Shown: positions 15,001-25,503, numbered from the stretch's first letter. The stretch is DNA of 64,000 nucleotides from Escarpia spicata (GCA_963995525.1 OZ023205.1:70104145-70168144); one strand, 5' to 3'. The notes: generated by a model from the letters alone, not told the origin. Numbers and translations are program-made.

Positions 15001-16758
15001 CTTAAATCACATTTTGGCAGTTTTTGTGATAAAACGGGCGTATTTCTAATTTGATCTCCTGAATCTTGCAAATCTTCACGAAAGTTTGATTTATATCAAG
15101 CCATACATATAACTAGATTAACCACAAAGGGAAATTTGCACTGCCTCAATAACAATTAAAATATGCGTCATCAAACTGTGCACACCTCCAAGCTAAACAG
15201 CGCCTTGAGTTGGTTTAAACATGCTTATTCGGTACTTTATATTACATACGACGTTTGCCTGGTATGAATGGTACTGAGCACAGCATACAGGCCAACACAG
15301 TATCTTACCGATATGGGAATAAAATATATAGAATATTAACGAAATATATTTTTTGGTAATTTTTCATAAAATGTTTTATTCTTTTGCAAAAAATACACAA
15401 AATCATTATTTTAAGCAGCATTTTATTGGACATGCACGTTGCAAATCTTCACGAATTTTGGTATAACATAATGCCCACCAACTATGCTAAATAATCTGAG
15501 GCAATCATGACCTATACGTCATTCGTGTGCGACACCAGTAGGTGTCAAAAGCACAAGTCAGGCATTTCAACAATATTCACAGTATTGAAAGGCACAGAGG
15601 CGTCTTTTGATGGTAACTACAATTATATTGTAGATAACGGGCTAAAATGCTGGGTGTAAATTGAGGTATATACATAGTACATTATGAAAACAAAACTGGG
15701 ATGCCCAGTGGAACGTGTATCTTGCGTCACACAAATTGTTGTCCTAACCCCCCTTAAAATAACCATACTTTTACACAGGCGCAGATCTCTGCTTGATACA
15801 GAGTGTCCAAACATCGCCACACGTCAATTACTTGGCCACTGTGTATTTCGCTGATGTATACACATTATTGGAAACAAGAGATACTACTGGCAAAATAGTT
15901 AATTTCAGAAAGAAACAAACGTTTGACAAGGACATCCAAGACACGTGATAAAGGTTGTTGACAGTTGTGGCACCCAGTATCTCTCCAAGTACATCAACGA
16001 GTCCATTGTCCTAATCATATTTTATTTAAACATCGCCAAATTCTTACAAGGGTACTAACAAACATTTCTGATGTTAAATATACGGATATAACGTAAAAAT
16101 ACCAGTGGTAAAAACAGCTTCTTGTCAGAGTAATTGACGTCAGCCTACAGTTAGTTTAAGCTGCCTTGCCTTGTGCAAACTTCGGTATAATTCGGTTATA
16201 TTAGAGCTGAAAAGCCAGTCCATGTACACAATTTCAACATATGACCCTTCTCTTAGGTGACTAGTTTTAATGTTTATGGCTAAAAATGAACTAATTCGGA
16301 TCATTGCGGTCGCTGCACATTTGGAGAGTCACACACTGTTATGATATTCTCTGTTACATTCGTGGTATATTTATGTAGATTCTCAATCGTTCTTCTTGTC
16401 TCAGTTAGTGTATGGATGTTGCTATAAAAAATAGGTGCTAGATGCCTGATTAGTAGAAGTGTGTGGACAACTGGCTTCCTATGGTGGCCAACATTTCACT
16501 AAAATTAGGGCCGTGTTGGGGGGGGGGGGAATAAAATGTTGCCTGCTTGCCCATTATTGCTTATTGTGCGATCCAAGTATCATATATATAAAAGTGCCAT
16601 ATAATTAGGAAGGACAAGTTGGAACAGCAGAAACACCCACGTTAGTATTGGGGTTATGAAACACGCATTTATAGATATCGCTTACAAAAATATAAATGAT
16701 ATAACTAAGGCGAAATTCATCCTACTGGAAATATGTCAATATTGTTGCACATGATGTA
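1..16758. repeat. 2.5-kb macrosatellite array, six full units plus a shortened seventh
   Basis: Units start at 1, 2506, 5012, 7516, 10021, 12528 and 15031, all in the same orientation, with only a handful of substitutions per unit (for example at 497, 888, 5784, 14826 and 15374). Unit lengths of 2503-2507 are fully explained by a poly-G tract of 11-15 bases. Unit 7 lacks 450 bp near its start and 27 bp near 16,215 and stops at about 16,758. The window opens inside the array, so the left edge is unseen. Three short minus-strand ORFs (73, 65 and 63 codons) recur in most units; they resemble no protein I recognise and look non-coding. Near-identity means recent amplification or ongoing homogenisation; an assembly artefact cannot be excluded. 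Confidence 0.97.
19..471. mobile_element. 453-bp inverted-repeat (MITE-like) segment inside each macrosatellite unit
   Basis: Bases 19-38 (ATTTGGGGTAAGACCACATT) are repeated exactly in reverse complement at 452-471. TA dinucleotides stand at 17-18 and 471-472. The same segment recurs in units 2-6 (about 2524, 5030, 7534, 10039 and 12546) and is missing from unit 7, where the sequence jumps from position 22 to 473 of the unit. No transposase is encoded. It looks like a non-autonomous DNA transposon carried along by the array; family unassigned. Confidence 0.7.
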
Positions 16759-16760
16759 AT

Positions 16761-16791
16761 GGCGGACGAATCCTTAATGTGGTCTTACCCC
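16761..16791. mobile_element. Terminal inverted repeat at the right edge of the macrosatellite
   Basis: These 31 bases equal unit positions 437-467, the right end of the 453-bp inverted-repeat segment, and are followed at once by unrelated single-copy DNA. The array therefore ends at an outer transposon-like end and not at a random place in the unit. Confidence 0.7.
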
Positions 16792-17099
16792 AGCTGCTGT
16801 ACCAATGCTTGGTGAATACACACGTGACCAGTGTCTCTGGGGTTTATATCATACCATTCAAGCAACTGGTTACTCATATTTATTAATTACCTAAATATAA
16901 TTATAATCAACATCTTAGCAATTAAATTATGAAAATGTAGTTTCACAAAATAAAGAATGTAACAATACCCGTCATCTACTTAGCATATGGTGCTGCCATA
17001 TTGTGGCTGGTAGCGACATTAGAATGAAAATTAAGATGTATTCCATCTTTTAATTAGCACGTTACAACATAACTATGAACATGTGTAGGTGTCCAAACT
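16792..17099. other. Single-copy AT-rich spacer, nothing recognised
   Basis: The DNA between the macrosatellite edge and the gypsy relic has no long ORF, no repeat I can see and no RNA gene. Confidence 0.5.
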
Positions 17100-18075
17100 G
17101 CTACCTTACATGTAGGAGGACTCCTAGTCCGTTGCTACTCGCATCACACTGTATTGTGACATCTTTTGTCACATCGTAATACGCCAACACTGGCGCACTG
17201 CAACAAAGTTCCTTCAGCTATTCGAAGATTCTCTGTTGTGGCTTGTCCCAGTGAAAATCGACGTCTCGTTTCATCCCATCCCGAAATGGAACGTCCACTG
17301 TACTCATGTCGGGATGAATCTCGACAGATATTGGACAAATCCAAGAAATCTGCGCACGTCTTCCATGCTTTGGGGAACTGGCATTTTGTGTACTGCACGT
17401 ACTTTCTCTGGATCTGGTTCCAAGCCTTGGGCTGTCACCAAGCGTCCAACGTAATTCACCTGTGGCTGTTTTACTTAACACTTGTCAAAGTTGAGCTTCA
17501 GGTTCCATTCTGTCGCTCTCTCTCTACGACTTTCCTGATGAGCTTGTCGTGCTCCTGTGGCGTTTTTCATGCGATCAGGATTCGTCCATGATGGCCCGTG
17601 CGCCATCGATGTCTTTTAGCATGTCGTTCTTAATTCGCTCTGGAGCCGACTTTATGCCAAACGGGAGGCGTAACCACTTGTACCTTCCGATCGGCGTGTT
17701 GAAAGTCGTTAGAAGACTTGATTCGTAGTCGAGTTTGATCTGCAGGAATCCCGACTTTGCGTCTATTTTTGAGAACATTTTGGCACCTGGCATTGATGCT
17801 ACCACTTCTTCCACTGTTGGAATGGGGTAGTGCTCTCGTCTAATGGCTTTGTTGAGGTCTTTGGGATCGGAGCAGATCCTCACCTTTCCATTCCGGATCA
17901 CCGTGACCAAGGAACTGACCCAGTCAGTGGCTCTGTCACATTAGTATTGTGGCCGCCGCCAGTTTCCATTTCTTTCAGTTTCGTACGTATATTTGCAGAC
18001 ATTGCCTTGGTCCGGTACTACTGGCGGTACAGTAGGGTCGATATTGGGGGAATACGTCCCTGGGAGCTGGAATGA
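17100..18075 (-). pseudogene. Ty3/gypsy-type retrotransposon pol fragment (reverse transcriptase into RNase H), broken
   Basis: Read on the minus strand, the fragment runs from the region before the reverse transcriptase (near 18,070), through the fingers/palm (17,575-17,910, with FSKIDAKSGF and a PFGIKSAPE-type block), to the linker (RRFLGFVQYLSRF near 17,340) and the start of RNase H (a TIQCDASS block near 17,135). It is dead: a single-base frameshift falls at the catalytic aspartate box near 17,585, more frame changes follow near 17,310 and 17,480, and an in-frame stop lies near 17,217. No LTRs, gag or integrase are seen nearby. Order and motifs are those of Ty3/gypsy elements and distinct from LINE enzymes. 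Confidence 0.88.
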
Positions 18076-18089
18076 GTGTGGAATCTTAC

Positions 18090-18453
18090 CTTAGTACTCG
18101 CAAGCGTGTTATCCAGCGAGACGACTTTGTTAATGGGAGTGCCGCAAGGCTCAGTGTTGGGACCACTATTATTTTCACTATACGTTCAGCCGATCGGTGA
18201 TATACCTTTCACAAACACGACTTAAAATATCACCACTACGCCGATCATCTACAACTGTTTTGTCACTTCGACCTAGATGTATCTTTTCTGATGACCGCCG
18301 TGCGTCGGATCGAGCGATGTATTGATGACGTGAAGGAGTGGATGACTTGGAATTCTCTGCTCATGAATGACACAAAAATATAAATTCTACCGGTTGTCCC
18401 CAAATCGGCATCTGCTATCGTAAGTGGGCTTCGTGTGCGCATCGGGACAGATT
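18090..18453 (+). pseudogene. LINE A (CR1/L2-like), 5' part of an interrupted reverse transcriptase
   Basis: The plus strand encodes [19 protein letters not shown], then after a frameshift a YADH box (normally YADD) and the following thumb region ending RVRIGTD. This is the palm of a jockey/CR1-group reverse transcriptase. The element resumes at 21,140 after a 2.7-kb insertion. The altered catalytic aspartate and the frameshift show it is inactive. Upstream parts of the element are absent. Confidence 0.85.
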
Positions 18454-18923
18454 TTTAACAAGATTGCCATCCAGAGAATTAACTCTAGATGGCAGGTGGA
18501 CAAGGAATCCCTTTGGCTTATCGAGAGTCCAACCCTTTTATCTACATATATCCAGCCCTTCTGAGGTATGCGTCGATTTTATTTTTAAACATATTGACAC
18601 TACTAGCACCCACACAATCATCAGATAATCTGTTCCATTCATTCACAGTCCTTTGTGAAAATTAGAACTTTCTTACGTCTAATCTACACTGCTCCTTTAC
18701 TAATGTAACTTCATGTCCTCTAGTCTTTCTATCTTTCTTAGCTGAAAAAAAAACATATTTCTATCAATATTTTCATAACCATTCAATATTTTAAACACTT
18801 CTATCTGATCTCCTCTCAATCTCCTGGTCTCTAGTGTTGTTAAACCACATTCTTTTAGGCGTTTTTCATAACTAAGATCCCTCAGTTTTGGTATCATTTT
18901 AGTCGATCTCCTCTGTACTCTTT

Positions 18924-19923
18924 CTAGCATATATATATGTCCTTCTTGCGGTATGGCCTCCATGCTTGTATACAATATTCTAAATGAGGCCTAACTATTG
19001 TTGTGTACAGCGGTATTATTAGTTCTTTTTCTTTATATGCTATATTTCGCCTAATCAATCCAAGGATTTGATTTCCTTTTGAAGCTGCAATTCCACACTG
19101 CTCTGAAACCTTCATGTCAGCACCAATTGTCAGCCCTAAGTCTTTTTCTTTTACAGTAGTACTTAGTACAGTTCCCCCCATTGTGTATTCTACATATTCG
19201 TTCCCATGTCCTGTGTGAAGGCATTTACATTTCCCAAAATTTAACAACATTTGCCACTTTTCAGACCATTTGATCAACCTGTCAAGATCATCTTGTAAAT
19301 GCTGTCTATCTCCATCACTTTTAATCCTTCTAAACACTTTTGTATCATCTGCAAATTTCAACACCTTGCTAGCTACATCATCGTCCAAATCGTTTATATA
19401 TATATATTAAGAATAATATAGGTCCCAGTACTGATCCATGTGGTACCCCACTCAAAACTGATTTCCAGTTTGAAGCCTCCTCATCAACTACTACACGTTG
19501 TCTTCTGTCAATCAGCCATTGTTCTATCCAGTTTATTATACCATTTCCTATGATATGGGCCTTTAGTTTAAGCAGTAATCTTTGATGTGGTACTTTGTCA
19601 AAAGCTTTTTGAAAATCTAAGTAGACGATATCTACTGGTGATCCCTCATCTACCCACTTAGTGATATCTTCCAAAAAACATAACATATTTGTTAAGCATG
19701 ACCTCGCTTTTAGAAACCCGTGTTGAGATGGGTTTATCAAGTTATGTTTAACAAGAAAATCCACCATGTGATATTTAATTAGTCTTTCTAATAATTTACA
19801 AATCACCGATGTTAAACTAACTGGTCTATAATTATTTGACTTGTTTTTCGAACCTTTTTTAAATAACGGTATAATGTTTGCTTCTTTCCATTCTAAAGGA
19901 ACCACTCCCTCTTCTAATGACAA
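18924..19923 (-). pseudogene. LINE B reverse transcriptase domain (frameshifted)
   Basis: Two overlapping frames (19,378-19,923 and 18,924-19,388) hold consecutive reverse transcriptase blocks: YRPVSLTSV, FDKVPHQ, GVPHGSVLGP and FADDTKVFRR, then the thumb with HLEYCIQAWRPY. The break between the frames is a (TA)n tract at 19,394-19,410, 4 bp longer than in the copy at 63,640, where the frame stays open. The enzyme would copy element RNA at a nicked target. Confidence 0.88.
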
Positions 19924-20153
19924 GTTGAAAACTGTTGCAAGCGGTATGCCAATATTTTCTCAGCTACCATTTCTGGGGTTACAATTAACTGTCTTAAATA
20001 GTCTGATTCTGCCCTTTGAACTTAGCTTCTGGTACTGGCAATGAACTAGTGTTTTCTCTGGTAAACACTGAACTAAAATACTCATTCAGGTCTTCTGCCA
20101 TTAAGAATCCTTCCGATATTATATTTCCAGCACTATCTTCTAGAGGATCGACC

Positions 20154-21089
20154 TTATCCTGAACTTTCTGTTTGCTTCGAACATATGCCATGTTTTATAT
20201 TAACAGCTAATTTATGTTCATAGCTTCTCTTTGAATTTCTAATTTCAGCTGTAGCTTGGTTTAGTGCTTCGTTATAAATGTTGTAGTCTTCGTCATTTCC
20301 AGTACGTCTATATGACTTCCACGTCATTTGTTTATACTTAATTTTTCTAATGGCTTCTTTCGATAAGTATATCTTTCTGGTCCGTTTCCCTTGTTTTTTG
20401 AAGGGAACAAATTTATCTACGATGCACTCTATTTCATTCTTTAAGATATTCCAGCATTCTGTTGCTGTCTTATTTTTCAGTGTCTTATTCCAGTCTATCT
20501 TTGCTAAATATTTCCTCATTTCCTTATATCTTCCTTTGTGGAAATTTCTCCTGAACTGCTTTTTATTATTTCTTTCTGATTTTAGTTTGATGGTAAAATG
20601 TATCTGGTTGTGATCACTACTTCCCAGAGGCTCACATAATTTAACATTGTCAACTAATTCATTCTGTGAGGACAAAACTAAGTCTAACACATTCTCTCCC
20701 CTGGTTGGTTCTAGCACATGTTGAGAAAGGAAACTATCTTGTACTAAAACTTTCTGGTCTTCACTACCCATACTCTGTAGAGATTTCCATTGTATATGCC
20801 CATGGTTAAAATCCTCCATAATAACACAGTCCCGTTTGCTCACTTCCCTTATAGCGTTTTGTATTTTTTCATTCTCTTCTATGCTTATGTTTGGACTTCG
20901 ATAAACTACTCCAACCGTTAACGTTGAGTTTCCTGTAATTATGTTACACCAAACAGCTTCCTCGCAATCTGCTTCCCTGTCTAATTTTATTTCATAAGCC
21001 TGGATAGATTCTTTTGTATATAAACTAACTCCACATCCCCTTCTTCCTATTCTATCTTTCCTAAACATTACATATCCTGTCAGTCCCAA
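20154..21089 (-). pseudogene. LINE B apurinic/apyrimidinic endonuclease domain and linker
   Basis: This 311-codon open stretch carries the endonuclease that nicks target DNA for LINE priming: a strand with GVVYRSPN, an EDFNHGH motif (the usual aspartate-asparagine pair partly changed), LDLVLSS and SSDHNQIHF near the C-terminus of the domain, followed by a basic linker. The N-terminal catalytic residues are lost by 5' truncation. The frame breaks near 20,180 before the reverse transcriptase. Confidence 0.85.
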
Positions 21090-21139
21090 TTCGGCATCTG
21101 ATATATCGGTGGTTGCCCACGATTCGGTTATATCAGATT

Positions 21140-22125
21140 AAATCAGTGCAACTGATCATGTTAGAAATCTCGGCGTCCACCTTGATAGACACCTGGATAT
21201 GATGTGCAAATGTCACGTGCTATCAGCACTTGCTCGCGGCACCTGCGCAACATCGGGTTGATTCACCCTTACCTCACTCAACCGACAGCGGAACGGGTAG
21301 TCAATGCCATGATCACATCCCGTTTGGACTACTACAACTCGCTACTGTTCGGTACTTCAACTAACAACATAGGACGATTGAAGCGACTCCAGAATGCCCC
21401 AGCTCGCCTTATCATGTACCCGACAGGCTCGTTGTGAAAGTGCGACCCCTATTCTTCGCGAACTGCTCTGGCTACCTATTCAACAGCGTATTACATTCAA
21501 GATATCTGCTTACGTTCAAGACGCTGCACGAAGACCTCTCGCCTGTCTACATGCAGAAACTCGTGACTACGTGCCAGCTAGTCATCTTTGGTCAGCTGAC
21601 TCGACTGCTCTAGTTGTCCCGAGAACACGCAACAGAGCCGGTGACTGTACGTTTGCTCACGCAGCGGCATCAGTGTGGAACGCTCTGCCGTCAAGTGTTA
21701 CCAACAAAACATCACTGGAATAATATAAATCTGTCTTGAAGACTCACCCGTTCACTGCAGCGTATATGTAACTCGGACCCTTGCCAACACTGTTTTACCA
21801 TAGCTGATTGATATTTAAAGTTTAATTATTATTTATTTGTATATTTATTTATTTTGATATACATTCAGCCTAATTCATTGCTGTTTACATTAATCTTAGT
21901 ACAATAATAATATGATCTTAACTATTTTATATAACATTCCTTTTCTACTTCTACTATATTTGTTGTCTTAATTACTATTATTATTGGTTCATTTTAGCTA
22001 TATGATATAACAACTATTGTTTTTATTCAAATGCATTATTTTTAACATACTATAGTATATTGTTGTAAAGCGCTGTGAACAACATTGGATGTAGCACTTA
22101 ACAAAATAAAATATAATTATTAATC
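21140..22125 (+). pseudogene. LINE A, 3' part: reverse transcriptase thumb/C-terminus and 3' UTR
   Basis: Starting near 21,143 the plus strand reads SATDHVRNLGVHLDRHLDM, then in shifted frames ITSRLDYYNSLLFG (21,310-21,360) and LLWLPIQQRITFKI (21,465-21,510), the standard C-terminal blocks of CR1/L2 reverse transcriptases. The 3' UTR runs to a tail near 22,070-22,125 with the typical GTAAAGCGCTGTGAAC motif and AT-rich end. Several frameshifts and stops make it inactive. Confidence 0.85.
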
Positions 22126-22539
22126 ATGAAACTTTATTTCGTTGAGTTATCAGTTAATCATTGCAAAATTTTGCATTTACTGTATAATGTTCAAATAAAA
22201 TTATGTTCCAAAGTTATGCTCACCACATCGATGTCCTACCACATATGAAATCATTTAATCTGGCGTCAGCCCTCAGTTTGTAAACTATGATGCTATCACG
22301 ATTGTGATTGTGTGAATCTACCTCGATTCACATTCCATCATTTGTTTAAACATAGCTGGAGGTTTTTGGTGTCTGAGTGGGAGCTGTGGGAGCTTTTGTG
22401 GCGCTTCAGCCTTCTTATTAGCCAAATGCGTCATGGCCTATTCTAATTAGTATTTTATATAAAAGTGTATGGCCATTATAAAAAGGTAATTTCATATATA
22501 GCGGAAAAGTGGAGTCTACAGTCCTTTGGACTGCACAAA
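22126..22539. other. AT-rich spacer, nothing recognised
   Basis: Between the LINE A tail and the SINE fragment I see no ORF with family resemblance, no RNA gene and no tandem repeat. Confidence 0.4.
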
Positions 22540-22640
22540 ACGATTTACTCCTTGGCAGACCTGTTCAATCTTTCGATCTGAATTCGAACCCAGGTTCTCT
22601 TGAATGAGAGTCCAGTAAACATGTGTCATATTTGAAGCAT
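22540..22640 (-). mobile_element. tRNA-derived SINE fragment
   Basis: On the minus strand a B-box-like GGGTTCGAATTC (22,580-22,591) follows CTGGACTCTCATTCAAGAGA, as in a tRNA-like SINE head. The adjoining module GAACAGGTCTGCCAAGGAGT is shared with the SINE at 39,626-39,895 and, in part, with the element at 32,845. Confidence 0.6.
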
Positions 22641-22649
22641 GAATGAGGA

Positions 22650-23265
22650 GAAGTGGTTGACGGGGCCACCTTTAAAATGGTTGACGTGCCCACCATGTAC
22701 TGTGGCCACCATGTAAAGTGGTTGACGTGGCCACCATGTAAAGTGGCTGACGTGGCCACCATGTAAAGTGGTTGACGTGGCCACCATGTAAAGTGGTTGA
22801 CGTGGCCACCATGTAAAGTGGCTGACGTAGCCACCATGTAAAGTGGTTGACGTGGCCACCTTGTAAAGTGGCTGACGTGGCCACCATTTAAAGTGGTTGA
22901 CATGGCCACCTTGTAAAGTGGCTGACATGGCCACCATTTAAAGTGGTTGACGTAGCCACCATGTAAAGTGGTTGACATGGCCACCATGTAAAGTGGCTAA
23001 CGTGGCCACCTTGTAAAGTGGCTAACGTGGCCACCATGTAAAGTGGCTGACGTAGCCACCATGTAAAGTGGCTGACATTGCCACCATGTAAAGTGGCTGA
23101 CGTGGTCACCATGTAAAGTGGCTGACGTGGCCACCATGTAAAGTGGATGACATGGCCACCACGTAAAGTGGTTGACGTGGCCACCATGTAAAGTGGCTGA
23201 CATGGTAACCATGTAAAGTGGCTGACGTGGTCACCATGTAAAGTGGCTGACGTTGTCACCATATG
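22650..23265. repeat. 25-bp minisatellite, about 24 copies
   Basis: The period is 25 bp with core GTAAAGTGGCTGACGTGG followed by CCACCAT. Copies differ at a few positions (gtt/gct, acgt/acat). Each unit contains TGACGTGG, an ACGT-core motif. All three minus-strand frames stay partly open because of composition only. Confidence 0.95.
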
Positions 23266-23554
23266 ATGTGTGCCAAGCTGAGAACTGCAGCTATCAATAG
23301 TTGTTTTTATCATAACAAATGCAACCATGTCGAAACGTGATGGGTAAATATCACAATGCAATTTAATTTTCAACATATCAAGCAAAGTACTGAAATGTAT
23401 GGACAATGCAAGTTCTTGAAAAGGTTAAACCACACAGTCAAGTGCCAAGAAATAAATGGAGCAGATACATTCTCAACAATCAATAAAATCACATTTTTGT
23501 AGGAATGTAACATCACAGATATTATTAATACAATAATAGATACAACTTGAGCAA

Positions 23555-23861
23555 TAGTGCGTGTCTGTGCATGCGTGTGCGTGTGTGTCTGTGCATGTGT
23601 GTCTGTGCATGTGTGTGTACGTGCGTGTGTGTGTGTCTGTGCATGTGTGTGTGTCTGTGCATGTGTGCGTGTGTGTCTGTGCATGTGCGTGTGCGTGCGT
23701 GTGTGTGTCTGTGCATGTGTGTGTGTCTGTGCGTGCGTGCGTGTGTGTGTCTGTGCATGTGTGTGTGCGTGCGTGTGTGTGTCTGTGCATGTGTGTGTGC
23801 GTGTGTGTCTGTGCATGTGTGTGTGCGTGCGTGTATGTGTGTGTGTCTGTGCATGTGTGTG

Positions 23862-23897
<36 letters not shown>

Positions 23898-23930
23898 TGT
23901 GCGTGCATGTGTGTAAATATGCACACACAC
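23555..23930. repeat. Compound GT/GC-rich microsatellite
   Basis: Alternating purine-pyrimidine DNA built of (GT)n, (GTGC)n and TCTGTGCATG blocks, ending in a run of GCGT at about 23,860-23,898. The ORFs in both strands encode only Cys/Val or Thr/His dipeptide runs and are artefacts. Such tracts favour Z-DNA. Confidence 0.95.
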
Positions 23931-24268
23931 TATTTTTACAATCACACTGAATCTGTATATTATTGAACAGATTAGACTGCCCATAGGTGTTTTGCAGTTC
24001 AAGTTAATATGTTAATATAGGAAATTCAGTAATATTCCACGATTATCAAATATTACATTTTATATCTCATTTGAATAATTGCTAGTGATTATAAGTGTCA
24101 AGCTAAACAGTTTTGCAGAAAGGTGATTGTCGCCAGCCTAAGTTCTTGAGCATGTAGATGCCATACAAGTTGTACTAATATTTATAAAGTAAATCAATAA
24201 AATATCCTGTCATGACAAAATACTAGACTATTGATTCTAGTCACTAATCGCAACTGAATGGACACTCG

Positions 24269-24450
24269 TCACTCTCATAAAATAATTGGAAAGTCATTTT
24301 TTTTACCAATCTTAGATTTATGCCTAAATCAACTGTTGATGATGCTGGGCACCTAACATAAATGTTTAATGAATATCATGTTGTCAAAATATGAGTCAGT
24401 TTTTGTAAATACTTGAAAATATGACTTAGACAATTATTTTATGAGGGTGA
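24269..24450. mobile_element. MITE-like element with 20-bp inverted repeats
   Basis: TCACTCTCATAAAATAATTG at 24,269-24,288 matches the reverse complement of 24,431-24,450 at 19 of 20 positions. The interior (182 bp in total) has no coding potential. No clear target-site duplication. Confidence 0.65.
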
Positions 24451-24598
24451 TGATTTGTAAGTGACGTTACCTGTCCAAACATTCTATTGGCTCATTCGGG
24501 CTTTTGACACCCTCCCAATGTGGATGATGTCACCAGGAAGGTGTTGAAAGCTCTGTTGTGTCAACACGATTCAGACAGGTAACTGCATTTTCAAATCA
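24451..24598. mobile_element. Second MITE-like inverted-repeat element, abutting the first
   Basis: TGATTTGTAAGTGACGTTAC at 24,451 and the reverse complement of 24,574-24,598 (beginning TGATTTGAAAATGCAGTTAC) share most positions and both run into CTGTC. It starts at the base after the first element ends. Confidence 0.5.
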
Positions 24599-25496
24599 TT
24601 ATGAATTTTACCAAATCCAGAAGCAATTTATATGCCAAACGGATACACATAATAACATATACGAGGGTAGTACACAGTAAACAAAGTAGTCTTTAAAACA
24701 CATGTCAAACACGACTAAGCCACCAAAATGGTGGCTCCCCAGGAAGGCCCAAGGTTATGCCCCTGTTTTGTTTATTCCTTTAGGTTTATTCTTGCAACCA
24801 TGCTGTCCAGTTCCAACCACAACCTGCTAACCACTCTGTCACCAGCCAGCTTTGTGCAAAGTAGTAAATTCATAGCTTTGTGCATTTAAATGTTACACAT
24901 TCGTACATGCCAACCATCTCAATTCCAGCAGTAGGCAATTATTCTGAGGCATCTTCTCCCAATTTTACACATCATACTGCTATCACAAAATATCAACAAC
25001 ATGAATTTATATACACAATGTTACGTTCCTAATCCAACTAACCATTCTGTACTGGCCTAGAGCTGTGCACAATATCTCCATGGCTATTTAGGATCACAGA
25101 ACAAATATAAAAATCGTCCCATGTCTGCCTGTTTTGTGCATACTACCTACTGCATGTAACTTGACAAATGTTGGTAGGTAAGTACATTATTTTGATATCT
25201 GTCATAAAACATACATCAGTCTCTGTAACCACAAACAGTAACCGCTTTGTATGGCCTACTATGCCATTCTGAAGAAAACGCATTTCTGTAGGACAGCTGT
25301 TGTTCCAAAAGGTTACTTTATATTACCAGGTAGTTGTTATTTTGTAAAACGTTCACACAATATCCATTAAAATCATCAGACGCCATTAAATCCGAGATTA
25401 ATAATCAACAAAACATAAATTAGGAAACTAAAAATACGTATGTATAAATTTTAAGTGAGACCTCCAGCAGCATGCTGAATTCACAGAAATTAAAGT
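24599..25496. other. 3' flank of the acid phosphatase gene, nothing recognised
   Basis: AT-rich single-copy DNA with no convincing ORF, RNA gene or repeat, apart from the polyadenylation signal just after it. Confidence 0.4.
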
Positions 25497-25497
25497 C

Positions 25498-25503
25498 TTT
25501 ATT
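25498..25503 (-). terminator. Candidate polyadenylation signal of the acid phosphatase gene
   Basis: AATAAA on the minus strand (TTTATT at 25,498-25,503), about 206 bases downstream of the stop codon. It is the first canonical hexamer I find after the stop. Confidence 0.5.

Larger units (their letters stand above)
18454..21133 (-). mobile_element. LINE B, CR1-like non-LTR retrotransposon inserted into LINE A (endonuclease plus reverse transcriptase, 5'-truncated)
   Basis: Minus strand. The 5' end lies within the apurinic endonuclease domain (21,133-20,540; GVVYRSPN, a degraded EDFNHGH active site and the SSDHNQI box). The reverse transcriptase follows (19,923-18,700): NYRPVSLTSVICKLLERLI, YLDFQKAFDKVPH, GVPHGSVLGPILFLIYI, then FADDTK. 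It is broken by a frameshift near 20,180, an internal deletion near 19,950 that removes the linker before the palm, and a 4-bp TA expansion near 19,400. The 3' end at 18,454 is defined by the second copy at 62,720. CAGATT at 18,448-18,453 and 21,134-21,139 is a likely target-site duplication. The motif set fits the CR1 clade. Confidence 0.92.

Noticed and set aside
170..16784. Recurrent 73-, 65- and 63-codon ORFs in each macrosatellite unit
   Set aside because: They repeat only because the DNA repeats, cross transposon inverted repeats, show no protein family features, and substitutions fall without codon bias.
22565..23406. Overlapping ORFs with WWPRQPLYMVATS-type repeats
   Set aside because: They are translation of the 25-bp minisatellite, open in all three frames.
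23370..24002. Long ORFs of His/Thr or Cys/Val repeats at 23.4-24.0 kb and 58.8-59.2 kb
   Set aside because: Dipeptide translation of dinucleotide microsatellites.
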